From Streptococcus mitis (GTDB lineage Bacteria; Bacillota; Bacilli; Lactobacillales; Streptococcaceae), in the NCBI RefSeq assembly GCF_000722705.1, contig NZ_JPFW01000008.1, positions 310,001 through 374,000 of the forward strand: a stretch of 64,000 bases of DNA, read 5' to 3'. The notes below the pieces were generated by a model that ran no database searches, was not told the DNA's origin, and saw nothing but the letters and a program-made list of their open reading frames with translations. Positions 46,361 to 54,832 of the stretch are shown in pieces. Within the stretch, counting starts at the first letter, position 1. Each line of letters opens with the position of its first letter. The position numbers and the translations under genes are program-made.

Positions 46361-46389
46361 TGTAAATTTACGACTTTCGGTTTACAATA
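46361..46389 (+). promoter_or_regulatory. Promoter of murE, start point at the initiation codon
   Basis: TTGTAA (46361-46366), 17-bp spacer, TACAAT (46384-46389). The expected transcript start, about seven bases downstream, coincides with the murE ATG at 46396, so the mRNA may be leaderless or nearly so. Confidence 0.65.
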
Positions 46390-46395
46390 GAAAGT

Positions 46396-47841
46396 ATGAT
46401 TAAGATTGAAACCGTATTAGATATTTTAAAGAAAGATGATCTCTTCCGTGAGATTATCGACCAAGGACATTATCACTACAACTACAGAGAAGTTGTTTTT
46501 GATAGCATCAGCTACGATAGCCGAAAAGTAAAAGAAGACACTCTTTTTTTTGCAAAAGGCGCTGCCTTTAAAAAAGAATACCTTCTTTCTGCTATAACAC
46601 AAGGCTTAGCTTGGTATGTAGCTGAAAAGGACTACGAAGTCGGTATCCCTGTCATCATTGTGAACGATATAAAGAAAGCCATGAGTTTGATCGCCATGGA
46701 GTTCTATGGTAATCCACAAGAGAAACTCAAAATTCTCGCCTTCACAGGGACAAAAGGAAAGACGACAGCAGCTTACTTTGCTTACAACATCCTATCTCAA
46801 CGTTACCCAACCGCCCTCTTGTCAACCATGAATACGACTTTGGATGGCAAGACTTTCTTTAAATCTTCATTCTCAACACCTGAAAATATCGACCTCTTTG
46901 ACATGATGGCTCAAGCTGTTAAGAATGGAAGAACCCATCTTGTAATGGAAGTCTCTAGTCAAGCCTATCTAGTCCATCGAGTCTATGGTCTGACCTTTGA
47001 TGTAGGTGTCTTTCTTAACATCACTCCAGATCATATCGGCCCGATTGAACACCCTAGCTTTGAAGACTACTTCTACCACAAGCGTCTTTTGATGGAAAAT
47101 AGCCGAGCAGTCATCATTAACAGTGATATGGACCACTTTTCTGTCTTGAAAGAACAAGTAGAAGATCAAGAGCATGATTTCTATGGTAGCCAGTCAAGTA
47201 ACCAAATCGAGAATTCCAAAGCCTTTAGTTTTTCAGCTACGGGTAAACTCGCTGGTGATTATGATATTCAACTGATTGGCCACTTTAACCAAGAAAATGC
47301 AGTTGCTGCTGGACTTGCCTGCCTCCGTCTCGGAGCTAGTCTTGAGGACATCAAGAAAGGAATCGTTGCAACCCGTGTTCCTGGCCGTATGGAAGTCCTG
47401 ACTCAGAAAAATGGTGCTAAGGTCTTCATCGACTATGCCCACAATGGTGACAGTCTGAAAAAACTCATTAATGTGGTTGAAACTCATCAAACTGGAAAGA
47501 TTGCTTTGGTGTTAGGTTCTACAGGAAACAAGGGAGAAAGCCGCCGTAAGGACTTTGGCCTCCTCCTTAATCAACACCCTGAGATTCAAGTCTTTCTGAC
47601 TGCTGATGACCCCAACTATGAAGACCCAACGGCCATTGCAGATGAAATCAGTAGCTACATCAATCATCCTGTTGAAAAGATTGCGGATCGCCAAGAAGCC
47701 ATCAAGGCAGCTATGGCTATCACAAATCACGAATTAGATGCAGTTATTATCGCTGGTAAGGGAGCCGACTGCTACCAAATCGTCCAAGGCAAGAAAGAAG
47801 CCTACCCAGGAGATGCAGCCGTCGCGGAAAATTATTTATAA
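46396..47841 (+). CDS. murE: UDP-MurNAc-tripeptide synthetase, L-lysine-adding type
   Basis: 481 residues, the only clear plus-strand gene. It adds the third stem-peptide residue to UDP-MurNAc-L-Ala-D-Glu. The ATP loop is [13 protein letters not shown]; the carbamylated-Lys and central-domain region is [13 protein letters not shown]; the C-terminal domain holds the specificity motif DDPN ([10 protein letters not shown]). L-Lys enzymes have DDPN where diaminopimelate enzymes have DNPR, matching streptococcal peptidoglycan. It is divergent from the murJ-type gene. No Shine-Dalgarno sequence stronger than GAAAG precedes the ATG. Confidence 0.96.
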   Translation: MIKIETVLDILKKDDLFREIIDQGHYHYNYREVVFDSISYDSRKVKEDTLFFAKGAAFKKEYLLSAITQGLAWYVAEKDYEVGIPVIIVNDIKKAMSLIAMEFYGNPQEKLKILAFTGTKGKTTAAYFAYNILSQRYPTALLSTMNTTLDGKTFFKSSFSTPENIDLFDMMAQAVKNGRTHLVMEVSSQAYLVHRVYGLTFDVGVFLNITPDHIGPIEHPSFEDYFYHKRLLMENSRAVIINSDMDHFSVLKEQVEDQEHDFYGSQSSNQIENSKAFSFSATGKLAGDYDIQLIGHFNQENAVAAGLACLRLGASLEDIKKGIVATRVPGRMEVLTQKNGAKVFIDYAHNGDSLKKLINVVETHQTGKIALVLGSTGNKGESRRKDFGLLLNQHPEIQVFLTADDPNYEDPTAIADEISSYINHPVEKIADRQEAIKAAMAITNHELDAVIIAGKGADCYQIVQGKKEAYPGDAAVAENYL

Positions 47842-47845
47842 TCGA

Positions 47846-47880
47846 AAAACAAGGCTAGGAGGCATTCCTAACCTTGTTTT
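47846..47880 (+). terminator. Terminator of murE
   Basis: AAAACAAGG(C)TAGGA / TCCTA(A)CCTTGTTTT arms followed by a T-rich run, immediately after the murE stop; symmetrical enough to act in both directions. Confidence 0.8.
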
Positions 47881-47888
47881 AATTTTTA

Positions 47889-48085
47889 ATACTCTTCGAA
47901 AATCTCTTCAAACCACGTCAGCTTCACTTGCCGTATATATATGTGACTGACTTCGTCAGTCTTATCTACAACCTCAAAACAGTGTTTTGAGCTGACTTCG
48001 TCAGTTCTATCTACAACCTCAAAGCAGTGCTTTGAGCAACCTTCGGCCATCTTCCTAGTTTGCTCTTTGATTTTCATTGAGTATA
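47889..48085. repeat. BOX element with two boxB units, overlapping the DUF1803 gene end
   Basis: ATACTCTTCGAAAATCTCTTC (boxA start; the boxA middle reads GCTTCACTTGCCGTATATAT), two boxB units (CTCAAAACAGTGTTTTGAG and CTCAAAGCAGTGCTTTGAG, each with CTTCGTCAG), then boxC ending TTTCATTGAGTATA. Its boxC end lies inside the 3' end of the converging DUF1803 gene. Confidence 0.92.
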
Positions 48086-48726
48086 AAGAAAATTAATCGT
48101 TCCTTATCAAAATCAACAGCCAACTCATACTTTCCATCTTCCTTTTGGACAATATAGCCTAGAACGACTAAACTGTCCACAAAGATATCACGACGTTTCT
48201 GCATGAGCTGATCTTTTTTAAGAAATTTCAACAAAAAAGTCGTCATATATTTGAGAGCATACTCAGGATTAACATCTCCCAAAATGGCATAGAGTTCCTG
48301 CTGTTTTTCTGTCAAAGGATACTGATTTTTGACCTTGTAGAAATAATTGGACAAGGTCATTTTTGTTCGCGCAAAATCCGTCTTTTCAACTAAAATAGCT
48401 GCATTTGTTTGATTGCGCAATTCTGTCTCAAAACTCTTCTCCAACAAGGCTTGATAGACTGGACTATCTTCGCTGACAAAAATCTCTTGGTCCAGTTCGA
48501 GACTATCAAGTGATTCCAGCAAAGGAAGATTGAGGTAATAACGCTTATTTTCTCGTAGAATCAATCCAGCCTTGATATACTCTTCCATGAGTTTATCAAC
48601 TGCTACATATGGGAATTGGGCCTTGATTTCTCGTAGAATCACATCATCATGCTGGTCCAGATAGCGGATCAATTCTCCAAAAAAAGGCTGTCTCGTCAAA
48701 CTAGAGGGATTAAAAATCTGAATCAT
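48055..48726 (-). CDS. DUF1803 family protein with BOX-encoded C-terminus
   Basis: 223 residues, cytoplasmic, mostly helical, of the streptococcal DUF1803 type; no known activity. Recognisable is the opening MIQIFNPSSLTRQPFFGELI. The last nine residues (ILNENQRAN) and the TAG are read from the boxC part of a BOX element, so the gene's native 3' end was altered by the insertion. Its start overlaps the preceding YiiX-like gene by 17 bases, which implies co-translation. It converges on murE across the BOX. Confidence 0.8.
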   Translation of the reverse strand: MIQIFNPSSLTRQPFFGELIRYLDQHDDVILREIKAQFPYVAVDKLMEEYIKAGLILRENKRYYLNLPLLESLDSLELDQEIFVSEDSPVYQALLEKSFETELRNQTNAAILVEKTDFARTKMTLSNYFYKVKNQYPLTEKQQELYAILGDVNPEYALKYMTTFLLKFLKKDQLMQKRRDIFVDSLVVLGYIVQKEDGKYELAVDFDKERLIFFILNENQRAN

Positions 48727-49222
48727 GAAGATTCCTTTCTTTACATTCTAACAGAGGCGATGCTGCCAACTGACTGGGATTGGTCCCAGCTTGATTCAGA
48801 GGAACAGGCAGACCTAGTTCTCTGTAATACTCTCTCCAAAAATCACTAATCTCCTGCTCCCCATCCCCAAATTTCATGGGAATAGTTTCAAAAATGGGGA
48901 GAATTTCTGCCATGTACTGGGAACAGTAAAAACCTTCTCCATCTGGATAGAAAGAAACATTGTAGGGTGCTCCAAGATGTCTGCAAGCTCTCTCCTTGAC
49001 AGACTGGATGTCTAGTTCTGGGTAAACATAGAGGTCGTACAAGTGATTGGACTCAAAGAAATCTGCTGGTTCCTGACAGATAACACCCACCTTTCCACTA
49101 GCATGGTAAATCATCCCATCCAAATAAATGGCAACATGACTATAGTTGCCTGTGGAAGTCTGGATGGCCTGTCCCATGTCCGACTCATCTCTCACAAAAA
49201 TCAAATCGCCATTTGCTAACAT
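48710..49222 (-). CDS. YiiX/YebB-like permuted NlpC/P60 cysteine hydrolase
   Basis: 170 residues. The fold marks of the permuted papain-like group are NGDLIFVRDESD at the start, the His-bearing TGNYSHVAIYLDG, and a later Cys (GEGFYCSQYMAEIL) as catalytic nucleophile. It has no signal peptide, so it would act in the cytoplasm unless exported otherwise. Such enzymes hydrolyse amide or ester bonds; the substrate is unknown. It is followed by the overlapping DUF1803 gene and preceded by the ppaC terminator. Confidence 0.8.
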   Translation of the reverse strand: MLANGDLIFVRDESDMGQAIQTSTGNYSHVAIYLDGMIYHASGKVGVICQEPADFFESNHLYDLYVYPELDIQSVKERACRHLGAPYNVSFYPDGEGFYCSQYMAEILPIFETIPMKFGDGEQEISDFWREYYRELGLPVPLNQAGTNPSQLAASPLLECKERNLHDSDF

Positions 49223-49239
49223 GCTTCACTCCTAGAAAA

Positions 49240-49259
49240 AAAGGAGCCGAAACTCCTTT
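49240..49259 (-). terminator. Terminator of ppaC
   Basis: AAAGGAG/CTCCTTT with a 6-base loop and a T7 run on the minus strand, ~50 bases after the ppaC stop and just before the YiiX-like gene. Confidence 0.75.
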
Positions 49260-49308
49260 CGATATAAGGCAAACTAGCCTTTCCTATTTTGAACTGACAC
49301 CCAAAATC

Positions 49309-50244
49309 TTAGGCATTAAAACTTTCAGTCAATTGAGGCACCACTTGTTTCTTACGTGAAACAGCACCAGCAAGGAAGGCATGGTTGTTTTCAAGTTTGA
49401 AGTTGAAGGCTGCTTCGACCTTGTCCATGTTAGCACCAAGTGCTAGGATTTCTGAGTTTGAGTTGACGATATCTGTAATCATCAAGACAAAGTCAGAGTA
49501 ACCATTCGCTGTGTTAGCAGCTTGCATTGCAGCTTCGATTTCTGCTTGACGTTCCAATACTTCAGCGATGTCAACTGTGTTTACTTGAGCAACACGAACA
49601 TTATTTCCGTTCAATTCAAAAGTCTTAGCATCGATGTCAATCAATTCTTCAGCAGATTTGCTAGCCAAGTTTGTACCAGCTTTCAACATAGCCAAACCAT
49701 ATTCTTCCAAGTTTACACCAGCTAATTCAGCCAATTCTGGAGCAATGACTTTATCTGTTGGGTGTGTTGTTGGTGATTTCAAAAGAAGGGTATCTGAAAT
49801 CAAACCTGAAAGCATCAAACCAGCAATCTCTTTAGGAACAGCTACATCATGTTCTTTGAACATACGGTAAACAATTGAAGAAGCTGATCCAACTGGTTCC
49901 AAACGCATGTAAAGTGGGCTTGCAGTTTCAAAGTTAGCCACACGGTGGTGGTCTACAACACCATAAACTTCTACTTCAGCGATATCTGATACAGATTGTT
50001 GGAATTCATTGTGGTCAGTCAAGATAACTTGCTCTGCACCCTCTTCTTTAGCAGAAGTGATAACACGCGGTGCTTCCACACCAAAATAGTTCAAGACAAA
50101 GGCTGTTTCTTCATTTGGAGTTCCAAGGGCAACAGCTTCCGTATCCAAACCATAAGCTTCTTTTGCAAGGTAGGCAAAGGCTACAGATGACCCGATGGCA
50201 TCTGAGTCTGGATTTTGGTGGCCAAATACTAGAATCTTAGACAT
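49309..50244 (-). CDS. ppaC: Manganese-dependent inorganic pyrophosphatase (family II)
   Basis: 311 residues, DHH-DHHA2 family. It hydrolyses pyrophosphate and drives biosynthetic reactions. Metal ligands are in [14 protein letters not shown] and [10 protein letters not shown], and the DHH motif is in [10 protein letters not shown]. The C-terminal DHHA2 domain carries the substrate-binding [10 protein letters not shown]. It is monocistronic, with a clear promoter and terminator. Confidence 0.97.
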   Translation of the reverse strand: MSKILVFGHQNPDSDAIGSSVAFAYLAKEAYGLDTEAVALGTPNEETAFVLNYFGVEAPRVITSAKEEGAEQVILTDHNEFQQSVSDIAEVEVYGVVDHHRVANFETASPLYMRLEPVGSASSIVYRMFKEHDVAVPKEIAGLMLSGLISDTLLLKSPTTHPTDKVIAPELAELAGVNLEEYGLAMLKAGTNLASKSAEELIDIDAKTFELNGNNVRVAQVNTVDIAEVLERQAEIEAAMQAANTANGYSDFVLMITDIVNSNSEILALGANMDKVEAAFNFKLENNHAFLAGAVSRKKQVVPQLTESFNA

Positions 50245-50273
50245 GATAATACCTCATTTTGTTTATTCTCTTT

Positions 50274-50302
50274 ATTGTAGCATTTTTTTCGATTTTTGAC
50301 AA
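50274..50302 (-). promoter_or_regulatory. Promoter of ppaC
   Basis: TTGTCA (50297-50302), 17-bp spacer, TACAAT (50274-50279), preceded by TGC. The leader is about 25 nt. Confidence 0.75.
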
Positions 50303-50329
50303 AAGTAAGAGGAGTCAAAGGGCTCCTCA

Positions 50330-50614
50330 CTACTCTTCAAAATAACTGAGTAAATTTCTATCTTGATTTTCAGATAAAAATTGCTCCTTCTGCGGTCGTT
50401 TCTTACGCTTGAGCAGGGCTTCTGCCGACATAGCTTCTTCCTTACTGGAAAAACCTTGAGCATAGATGAGTTTGACTGGTAAGCGGGCTCGTGTATATTT
50501 GGCCCCCTTCCCACTATTGTGGACAGCGAGGCGTCTTCTCACATCAGTCGTATACCCTGTATAGTAAGATCCATCACGACACTCCAGCACATACATATAA
50601 GCCTTATGATCCAT
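50330..50614 (-). CDS. GIY-YIG domain protein (YhbQ/UPF0213-like)
   Basis: 94 residues from the ATG at 50612-50614, one GIY-YIG nuclease-like domain: [20 protein letters not shown] holds the first motif (V-L/YTG) and the Arg follows in VRRRL; the Glu lies in [12 protein letters not shown]. The family cuts or repairs DNA in some members; the role here is unknown. It overlaps the methyltransferase gene by 11 bases. A longer frame upstream lies inside that gene and lacks a ribosome site. Confidence 0.88.
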   Translation of the reverse strand: MDHKAYMYVLECRDGSYYTGYTTDVRRRLAVHNSGKGAKYTRARLPVKLIYAQGFSSKEEAMSAEALLKRKKRPQKEQFLSENQDRNLLSYFEE

Positions 50615-51353
50615 AATAAATCTCTTCAAGTTCGGGAGTATAAGAACCATCACCATTGTGGACAATCAAAGGAGGTAAGACCTTAAAGCCACTTGTAGAG
50701 CCATCCTTGATAGCCTCAATCAAGAGCATATTGGCTTCCTTTTCCCGCTTTGGATAAACAAATTGCAGGCGCTTGGGAGCTAGATTATGGCGTTGCAACA
50801 TGTCCAAGATATCCAAGAGTCGATCAGGTCTATGAACCATGGCCAAACGCCCATTGGACTTGAGAATACTTTGGGCACTACGACAGATTTCTTCCAAATT
50901 GGTCGTGATTTCATGGCGCGCCAAGAGATAATGTTCACTCTCATTCAGATTGGAATGAGGATCCACCTTGAAATAGGGCGGATTACACAAAATCATATCC
51001 ACCTTACTCCCCTGAATGTAAGCAGGCATATTTTTCAAATCATCACAGATGACCTGCATTTGCTCCTCTAATCCATTCAAACGGACAGAGCGTTCAGCCA
51101 TATCCGCCAAACGCTCCTGAATCTCAACAGCCAATATCTGTGCTTGAGTACGAGTACTAGCAAAAAGCCCCACTGCTCCATTTCCAGCGCAGAAATCCAC
51201 AATCAAGCCCTTCTTAGGAAAACGTGGAAAGCGTGACAAGAGAACACTATCCACCGAATAGCTAAAAACCTCTCTATTTTGAATGATTTTGATATCTGTC
51301 GAAAAGAGCTGGTTAATGCGCTCTCCTGATTTTAATAATTGTTCTTCTTCCAT
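50604..51353 (-). CDS. TrmN6-like tRNA1(Val) adenine-N6 methyltransferase
   Basis: 249 residues, class I SAM-dependent methyltransferase. The SAM loop is [15 protein letters not shown], and the catalytic motif [10 protein letters not shown] (NPPY) marks N6-adenine or glutamine amide methylation. The N-terminal [13 protein letters not shown] is characteristic of the YfiC/TrmN6 (YabB) family. The predicted target is A37 of tRNA-Val; this is from family knowledge. It is co-transcribed with the GIY-YIG gene, a pairing common in Firmicutes. Confidence 0.88.
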   Translation of the reverse strand: MEEEQLLKSGERINQLFSTDIKIIQNREVFSYSVDSVLLSRFPRFPKKGLIVDFCAGNGAVGLFASTRTQAQILAVEIQERLADMAERSVRLNGLEEQMQVICDDLKNMPAYIQGSKVDMILCNPPYFKVDPHSNLNESEHYLLARHEITTNLEEICRSAQSILKSNGRLAMVHRPDRLLDILDMLQRHNLAPKRLQFVYPKREKEANMLLIEAIKDGSTSGFKVLPPLIVHNGDGSYTPELEEIYYGS

Positions 51354-51405
51354 GGTCTTATTATAGCAAATTTATATTAACATTACAAAGAATATAGATT
51401 TCTAA

Positions 51406-51768
51406 CTAATTCTTCTGCTTCTTCAAATGTTGAAGGGCTTCCTTGGTCCAAATTGGCATCATTCGTTTGAGAGGCGCAAAGCCGTAGTTAAAGCGGTCGC
51501 TTGAAAAGCGTCTCCGTCTCGGAAACTGGTGCTTTTCTTCCTCCAAAGTACGGATAGAAAGACTGGCTTTCCCTGTAAATTCATCTAAATCCACTACCTG
51601 AACTTGAACCTCTTCATCGACTTTTAAGGCTTCATGAATATTTTCAATAAATCCTGTTCGAATCTCTGAAATGTGAATCAGCCCCGTATCACCCGTCTCT
51701 AACTCAACAAATGCACCGTAGGGCTGAATCCCTGTAATACGCCCCTTTAGCTTATCACCGATTTTCAT
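51406..51768 (-). CDS. cvfD: S1-domain RNA-binding protein (CvfD/YugI/GSP13-like)
   Basis: 120 residues. One S1 domain (residues ~1-72: MKIGDKLKGRITGIQPYGAF, then GDTGLIHISEI) is followed by a basic C-terminal tail (PRRRRFSSDRF). CvfD proteins bind RNA and act as post-transcriptional regulators in pneumococcus. I use the ATG at 51766-51768, with GAGG eight bases before it; it starts one base after the HAD-cyclophilin stop, so the genes are coupled. Confidence 0.87.
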   Translation of the reverse strand: MKIGDKLKGRITGIQPYGAFVELETGDTGLIHISEIRTGFIENIHEALKVDEEVQVQVVDLDEFTGKASLSIRTLEEEKHQFPRRRRFSSDRFNYGFAPLKRMMPIWTKEALQHLKKQKN

Positions 51769-51769
51769 C

Positions 51770-53170
51770 TTAGTCCTCGATTTCAATTGTTTCAATCACA
51801 ACATCTTCAACTGGCTTGTCCATAGCCCCTGTCTCAACAGCAGCGATAGCATCCAAGACAGTGTAAGATGCTTCATCAGCTATCTGACCAAAAACCGTGT
51901 GACGGCGGTCTAGGTGTGGTGTCCCACCTTGGTTTGCATAGATTTCCGCAATCGGTTCTGGCCAACCACCACGAGCAATTTCTTTCTTAGAATAAGGCAA
52001 ATGTTGATTTTGCACGATAAAGAACTGGCTGCCGTTGGTATTTGGACCAGCATTGGCCATAGAAAGGGCACCACGGATATTGTAAAGTTCTTCTGAGAAC
52101 TCGTCCTCAAAAGATTCGCCGTAGATTGACTCGCCTCCCATACCAGTTCCAGTTGGGTCTCCACCTTGGATCATAAAGTCCTTGATAATACGGTGGAAAA
52201 TGACTCCATCATAGTAACCATCTTTTGATAGAGCTACAAAGTTAGCTACTGTTTTAGGAGCATGTTCAGGGAAGAGCTTGATACGCAAATCACCGTGATT
52301 GGTCTTAATAGCAGCAAGAGGACCTTCTACTGTTTCAATGTCTACTTGTGGAAAATGCAATTCTTTTTCTACCATACCAAATCCTTCTAAGGCATCAAAA
52401 ATGCCATCTTCTTCTAGTGTTTTCGTTATATAATCTGCTTTTTCTTTGATTTTTTCATGAGAAATTCCCATTGCGACGCTGATTCCAGCGTAATCAAAGA
52501 GTTCCAAGTCGTTGAGTCCATCTCCAAAGACCATGACGTTCTCTGGTTTCAAGCCTAGGTGTTCCACAACCTGTTCCACACCTGTCGCTTTGGAGCCTGA
52601 AATCGGCACAATGTCAGACGAATGCTCATGCCAACGAACCATACGAAGTTTGTCTGAGAGACTATCAGGCAAACGCAAGTCATCTCCTTTATCTTCAAAA
52701 GTCCACATCTGATAGATATCTTCTTTTTCATGAAAATCAGGATCCACATCTAAATCTGGGTAAATTGGATTGATTGCTTCACTAATCATATCGGTGCGAA
52801 TCGACAACTTGGCATCATGACTCCCAACCAAGCCATACTCAATTCCTTCTTGCTTAGCCCAGGAGATATACTCCTCAACATCTGACTTCTCAATCTGATG
52901 TTGATAAATAACCTGACCTTTTTTATCTTCGATATAGGCCCCATTTAAGGTCACAAAAAAGTCAGGTTTGAGCTCACGAATCTCTGGCACGACACCAAAA
53001 ATCCCCCGTCCAGAAGCAATACCTGTCAAAATTCCTTTCTCACGTAATTGCTTAAAAACAGTTGGGATTGAAGCTGGAATAAAACCTGTCTTTGAATTCC
53101 GCAATGTATCATCAATATCAAAAAAGATAATCTTGATCTTTTTTGCCTTGTATCTTAATTTCGCATCCAT
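51770..53170 (-). CDS. Fusion of Cof-type HAD phosphatase and cyclophilin peptidyl-prolyl isomerase
   Basis: 466 residues. Residues ~10-265 are a Cof/HAD-IIB phosphatase: FFDIDDTLRN (motif I), SGRG (motif II), and MVFGDGLNDLELFDYAGISV (motif IV). Residues ~280-465 are a cyclophilin: FHRIIKDFMIQGGDPTGTGM and ANAGPNTNGSQFFI include the catalytic Arg and the Gln/Phe of the active site. Both halves look intact. The pair is a known streptococcal architecture. It heads an operon with the S1 protein, methyltransferase and GIY-YIG genes. Confidence 0.92.
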   Translation of the reverse strand: MDAKLRYKAKKIKIIFFDIDDTLRNSKTGFIPASIPTVFKQLREKGILTGIASGRGIFGVVPEIRELKPDFFVTLNGAYIEDKKGQVIYQHQIEKSDVEEYISWAKQEGIEYGLVGSHDAKLSIRTDMISEAINPIYPDLDVDPDFHEKEDIYQMWTFEDKGDDLRLPDSLSDKLRMVRWHEHSSDIVPISGSKATGVEQVVEHLGLKPENVMVFGDGLNDLELFDYAGISVAMGISHEKIKEKADYITKTLEEDGIFDALEGFGMVEKELHFPQVDIETVEGPLAAIKTNHGDLRIKLFPEHAPKTVANFVALSKDGYYDGVIFHRIIKDFMIQGGDPTGTGMGGESIYGESFEDEFSEELYNIRGALSMANAGPNTNGSQFFIVQNQHLPYSKKEIARGGWPEPIAEIYANQGGTPHLDRRHTVFGQIADEASYTVLDAIAAVETGAMDKPVEDVVIETIEIED

Positions 53171-53258
53171 CTCACTACCTCTTTCAATCTAACTCTTTCC
53201 ATTATACCATAAAGTAGGCAAATCCCCTATGTTCAAAAAGTTTCCAGTTTTTATTGTA

Positions 53259-53364
53259 ATACTCTTCGAAAATCAAATTCAAACCACGTCAACGTCGCCT
53301 TACCGTACTCAAGTACAGCCTGCGGCTAGTTTCCTAGTTTGCTCTTTGATTTTCATTGAGTATA
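53259..53364. repeat. Minimal BOX element (boxA-boxC, no boxB)
   Basis: 106 bp: ATACTCTTCGAAAATCAAAT, CACGTCAACGTCGCCTTACC (boxA, BOXA1R-like with two changes), GTACTCAAGTAC palindrome, CTGCGGCTAGTTTCCTAG and the boxC end. It lacks the boxB unit of the other copies. It lies between the rpsR terminator array and the HAD-cyclophilin operon. Confidence 0.88.
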
Positions 53365-53422
53365 AGTCCTTTTATGAGAAAAGAAACATGTTTATGAAAA
53401 AGCTCCATCATGCTCTTAATGT

Positions 53423-53621
53423 GTTCTCTTGTTTTCAAACAAACGAAAAAGAGAGCCACCAGCCCCAACTCGCTCCCCCATTTCAAAGCTCGTGAAAAAA
53501 AAAAGACCCGTCGGGGGTCTTAATTCGCTTTCTTGTTTTCAAGCTCATGAAAAAGAGGCCCACTGGACCCAACTCGCTCTCTCATTTCAAAGCTCGTGAA
53601 AAAAAGACCCATCAGGGTCTT
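53423..53621 (-). repeat. Array of alternating terminator-like hairpins downstream of rpsR
   Basis: Four hairpins at 49-52-bp spacing. AAGACCC...GGGTCTT occurs at 53604-53621 and 53503-53521, each followed on the minus strand by 7-10 T. A second type (GGGTCCAGTGGGCCTC at 53555-53570 and a degenerate copy at 53451-53466) alternates with it. Each hairpin is followed by CACGAGCTTTGAAATG or CATGAGCTTGAAAACA and then AGAGAGCGAG. The hairpin next to rpsR is its terminator. The overall plan (two alternating hairpins, ~50-bp unit, CTTTGAAA-type spacer) equals the array after nadE although the stems differ. Confidence 0.8.
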
Positions 53622-53625
53622 TTCT

Positions 53626-53865
53626 TTAATCTTCGTTTACGAAAGGCATCAAAGCCATTACGCGAGCGCGTTTGATAGCTGTTGTTACTTTACGTTGGTT
53701 TTTAGCTGAAGTTCCTGTTACACGACGAGGAAGGATTTTCCCACGTTCTGAAACGAAACGGCTAAGAAGCTCAGTATCTTTGTAATCAACATATTCAATT
53801 TTGTTTGCTGCGATGTAATCAACTTTTTTACGGCGTTTGAATCCGCCACGACGTTGTTGAGCCAT
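53626..53865 (-). CDS. rpsR: 30S ribosomal protein S18
   Basis: 79 residues, full length: [20 protein letters not shown], then [20 protein letters not shown] and [12 protein letters not shown]. Last gene of the rpsF-ssb-rpsR operon; S18 pairs with S6 on the 30S platform. The stop is just before the hairpin array. Confidence 0.98.
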   Translation of the reverse strand: MAQQRRGGFKRRKKVDYIAANKIEYVDYKDTELLSRFVSERGKILPRRVTGTSAKNQRKVTTAIKRARVMALMPFVNED

Positions 53866-53896
53866 GTTTTTTCTCCTTTATAATTTTAGTTGTCCA

Positions 53897-54367
53897 TTAG
53901 AATGGTAAATCATCATCTGAAATATCCAATGGATTTGTTGCTCCAAATGGATTTTCATCACGTGAAAAGTCTGGTACTGAATTTGTAGGTGCTGAATAGT
54001 TTGCAGTTGGTGCAGAGTAAGCTCCACCTGTATGACCCTCACGCACACTACGGCTTTCCAACATTTGGAAATTCTCAGCCACGACCTCTGTCACGTAGAC
54101 ACGTTGTCCTTGCTGGTTATCGTAACTACGAGTCTGGATACGACCTGTCACCCCGATAAGTGAGCCTTTTTTAGCCCAGTTAGCAAGATTTTCAGCCTGT
54201 TGGCGCCACATAACGACATTGATAAAATCAGCCTCACGTTCGCCATTTTGACTCTTAAATGTACGGTTTACTGCAAGAGTAAAAGTCGCAACTGCTACAT
54301 TTGATGGGGTATAACGCAACTCAGCGTCACGTGTCATACGCCCTACAAGTACAACATTGTTAATCAT
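53897..54367 (-). CDS. ssb: Single-stranded DNA-binding protein (housekeeping SsbA type)
   Basis: 156 residues. The OB fold starts [20 protein letters not shown] and includes [18 protein letters not shown] Gly/Ser/Pro/Asn linker and the conserved acidic tip DISDDDLPF follow; the tip recruits replication and repair partners. Its length and its place between rpsF and rpsR mark it as the essential paralog rather than the shorter competence-induced SsbB. Confidence 0.97.
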   Translation of the reverse strand: MINNVVLVGRMTRDAELRYTPSNVAVATFTLAVNRTFKSQNGEREADFINVVMWRQQAENLANWAKKGSLIGVTGRIQTRSYDNQQGQRVYVTEVVAENFQMLESRSVREGHTGGAYSAPTANYSAPTNSVPDFSRDENPFGATNPLDISDDDLPF

Positions 54368-54378
54368 AGTTTACCTTC

Positions 54379-54669
54379 TTACGCGTCAGTTTTGACGATC
54401 ATGTGACGAAGAATGTCAGCGTTGATTTTTGAAAGACGGTCAAACTCTTTAAGAGCTGCGTCGTCGTTTGCTTCAACGTTAACGATGTGGTAAAGTCCTT
54501 CACGGAAATCTTGGATTTCGTATGCAAGACGACGTTTTTCCCAAGTTTTTGATTCAACAACAGTTGCACCGTTGTCAGTCAAAATAGAGTCAAAACGTGC
54601 TACCAAAGCGTTTTTAGCTTCTTCTTCAATGTTTGGACGAATGATATAAAGAATTTCGTATTTAGCCAT
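54379..54669 (-). CDS. rpsF: 30S ribosomal protein S6
   Basis: 96 residues, full length: [20 protein letters not shown], the [17 protein letters not shown] core and the C-terminal [11 protein letters not shown]. First gene of the rpsF-ssb-rpsR operon, with GGAGGAAC before the ATG. Confidence 0.98.
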   Translation of the reverse strand: MAKYEILYIIRPNIEEEAKNALVARFDSILTDNGATVVESKTWEKRRLAYEIQDFREGLYHIVNVEANDDAALKEFDRLSKINADILRHMIVKTDA

Positions 54670-54772
54670 TGATATGTTCCTCCTTTTGGTCTAATGACCC
54701 CAAGACTTAGCAAGGGGTAAGTGAGGTTCGCTCACAATAAACTATTATACTAGAAAAAAATTTTTTACGCAA
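54670..54772 (-). promoter_or_regulatory. Promoter and structured leader of rpsF-ssb-rpsR
   Basis: TTGCGT (54767-54772), 17-bp spacer, TATAAT (54744-54749). The ~65-nt leader contains an ACCCC/GGGGT pairing around TTGCTAAGTCTT and a second possible pairing (GTGAG...CTCAC). S6:S18 leaders that bind the S6-S18 complex occur here in many bacteria; I cannot confirm the consensus, so autoregulation is a candidate only. Confidence 0.5.
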
Positions 54773-54794
54773 GTAAAAACACCTAAATAAAAAA

Positions 54795-54816
54795 AGAAGA
54801 TGACGAATCATCTTCT
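54795..54816 (-). terminator. Terminator of the 1735-residue LPXTG adhesin gene
   Basis: AGAAGATGA/TCATCTTCT perfect 9-bp arms, TTCG loop, T7 run on the minus strand, ~17 bases after the stop. Confidence 0.88.
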
Positions 54817-54832
54817 CAAAAACTATGAGTTT

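Noticed and set aside
54379-54772. Competence (ComX) control of the ssb gene
   Set aside because: No combox-like TACGAATA was seen; the promoter is a vegetative one and the protein is the housekeeping SsbA form.
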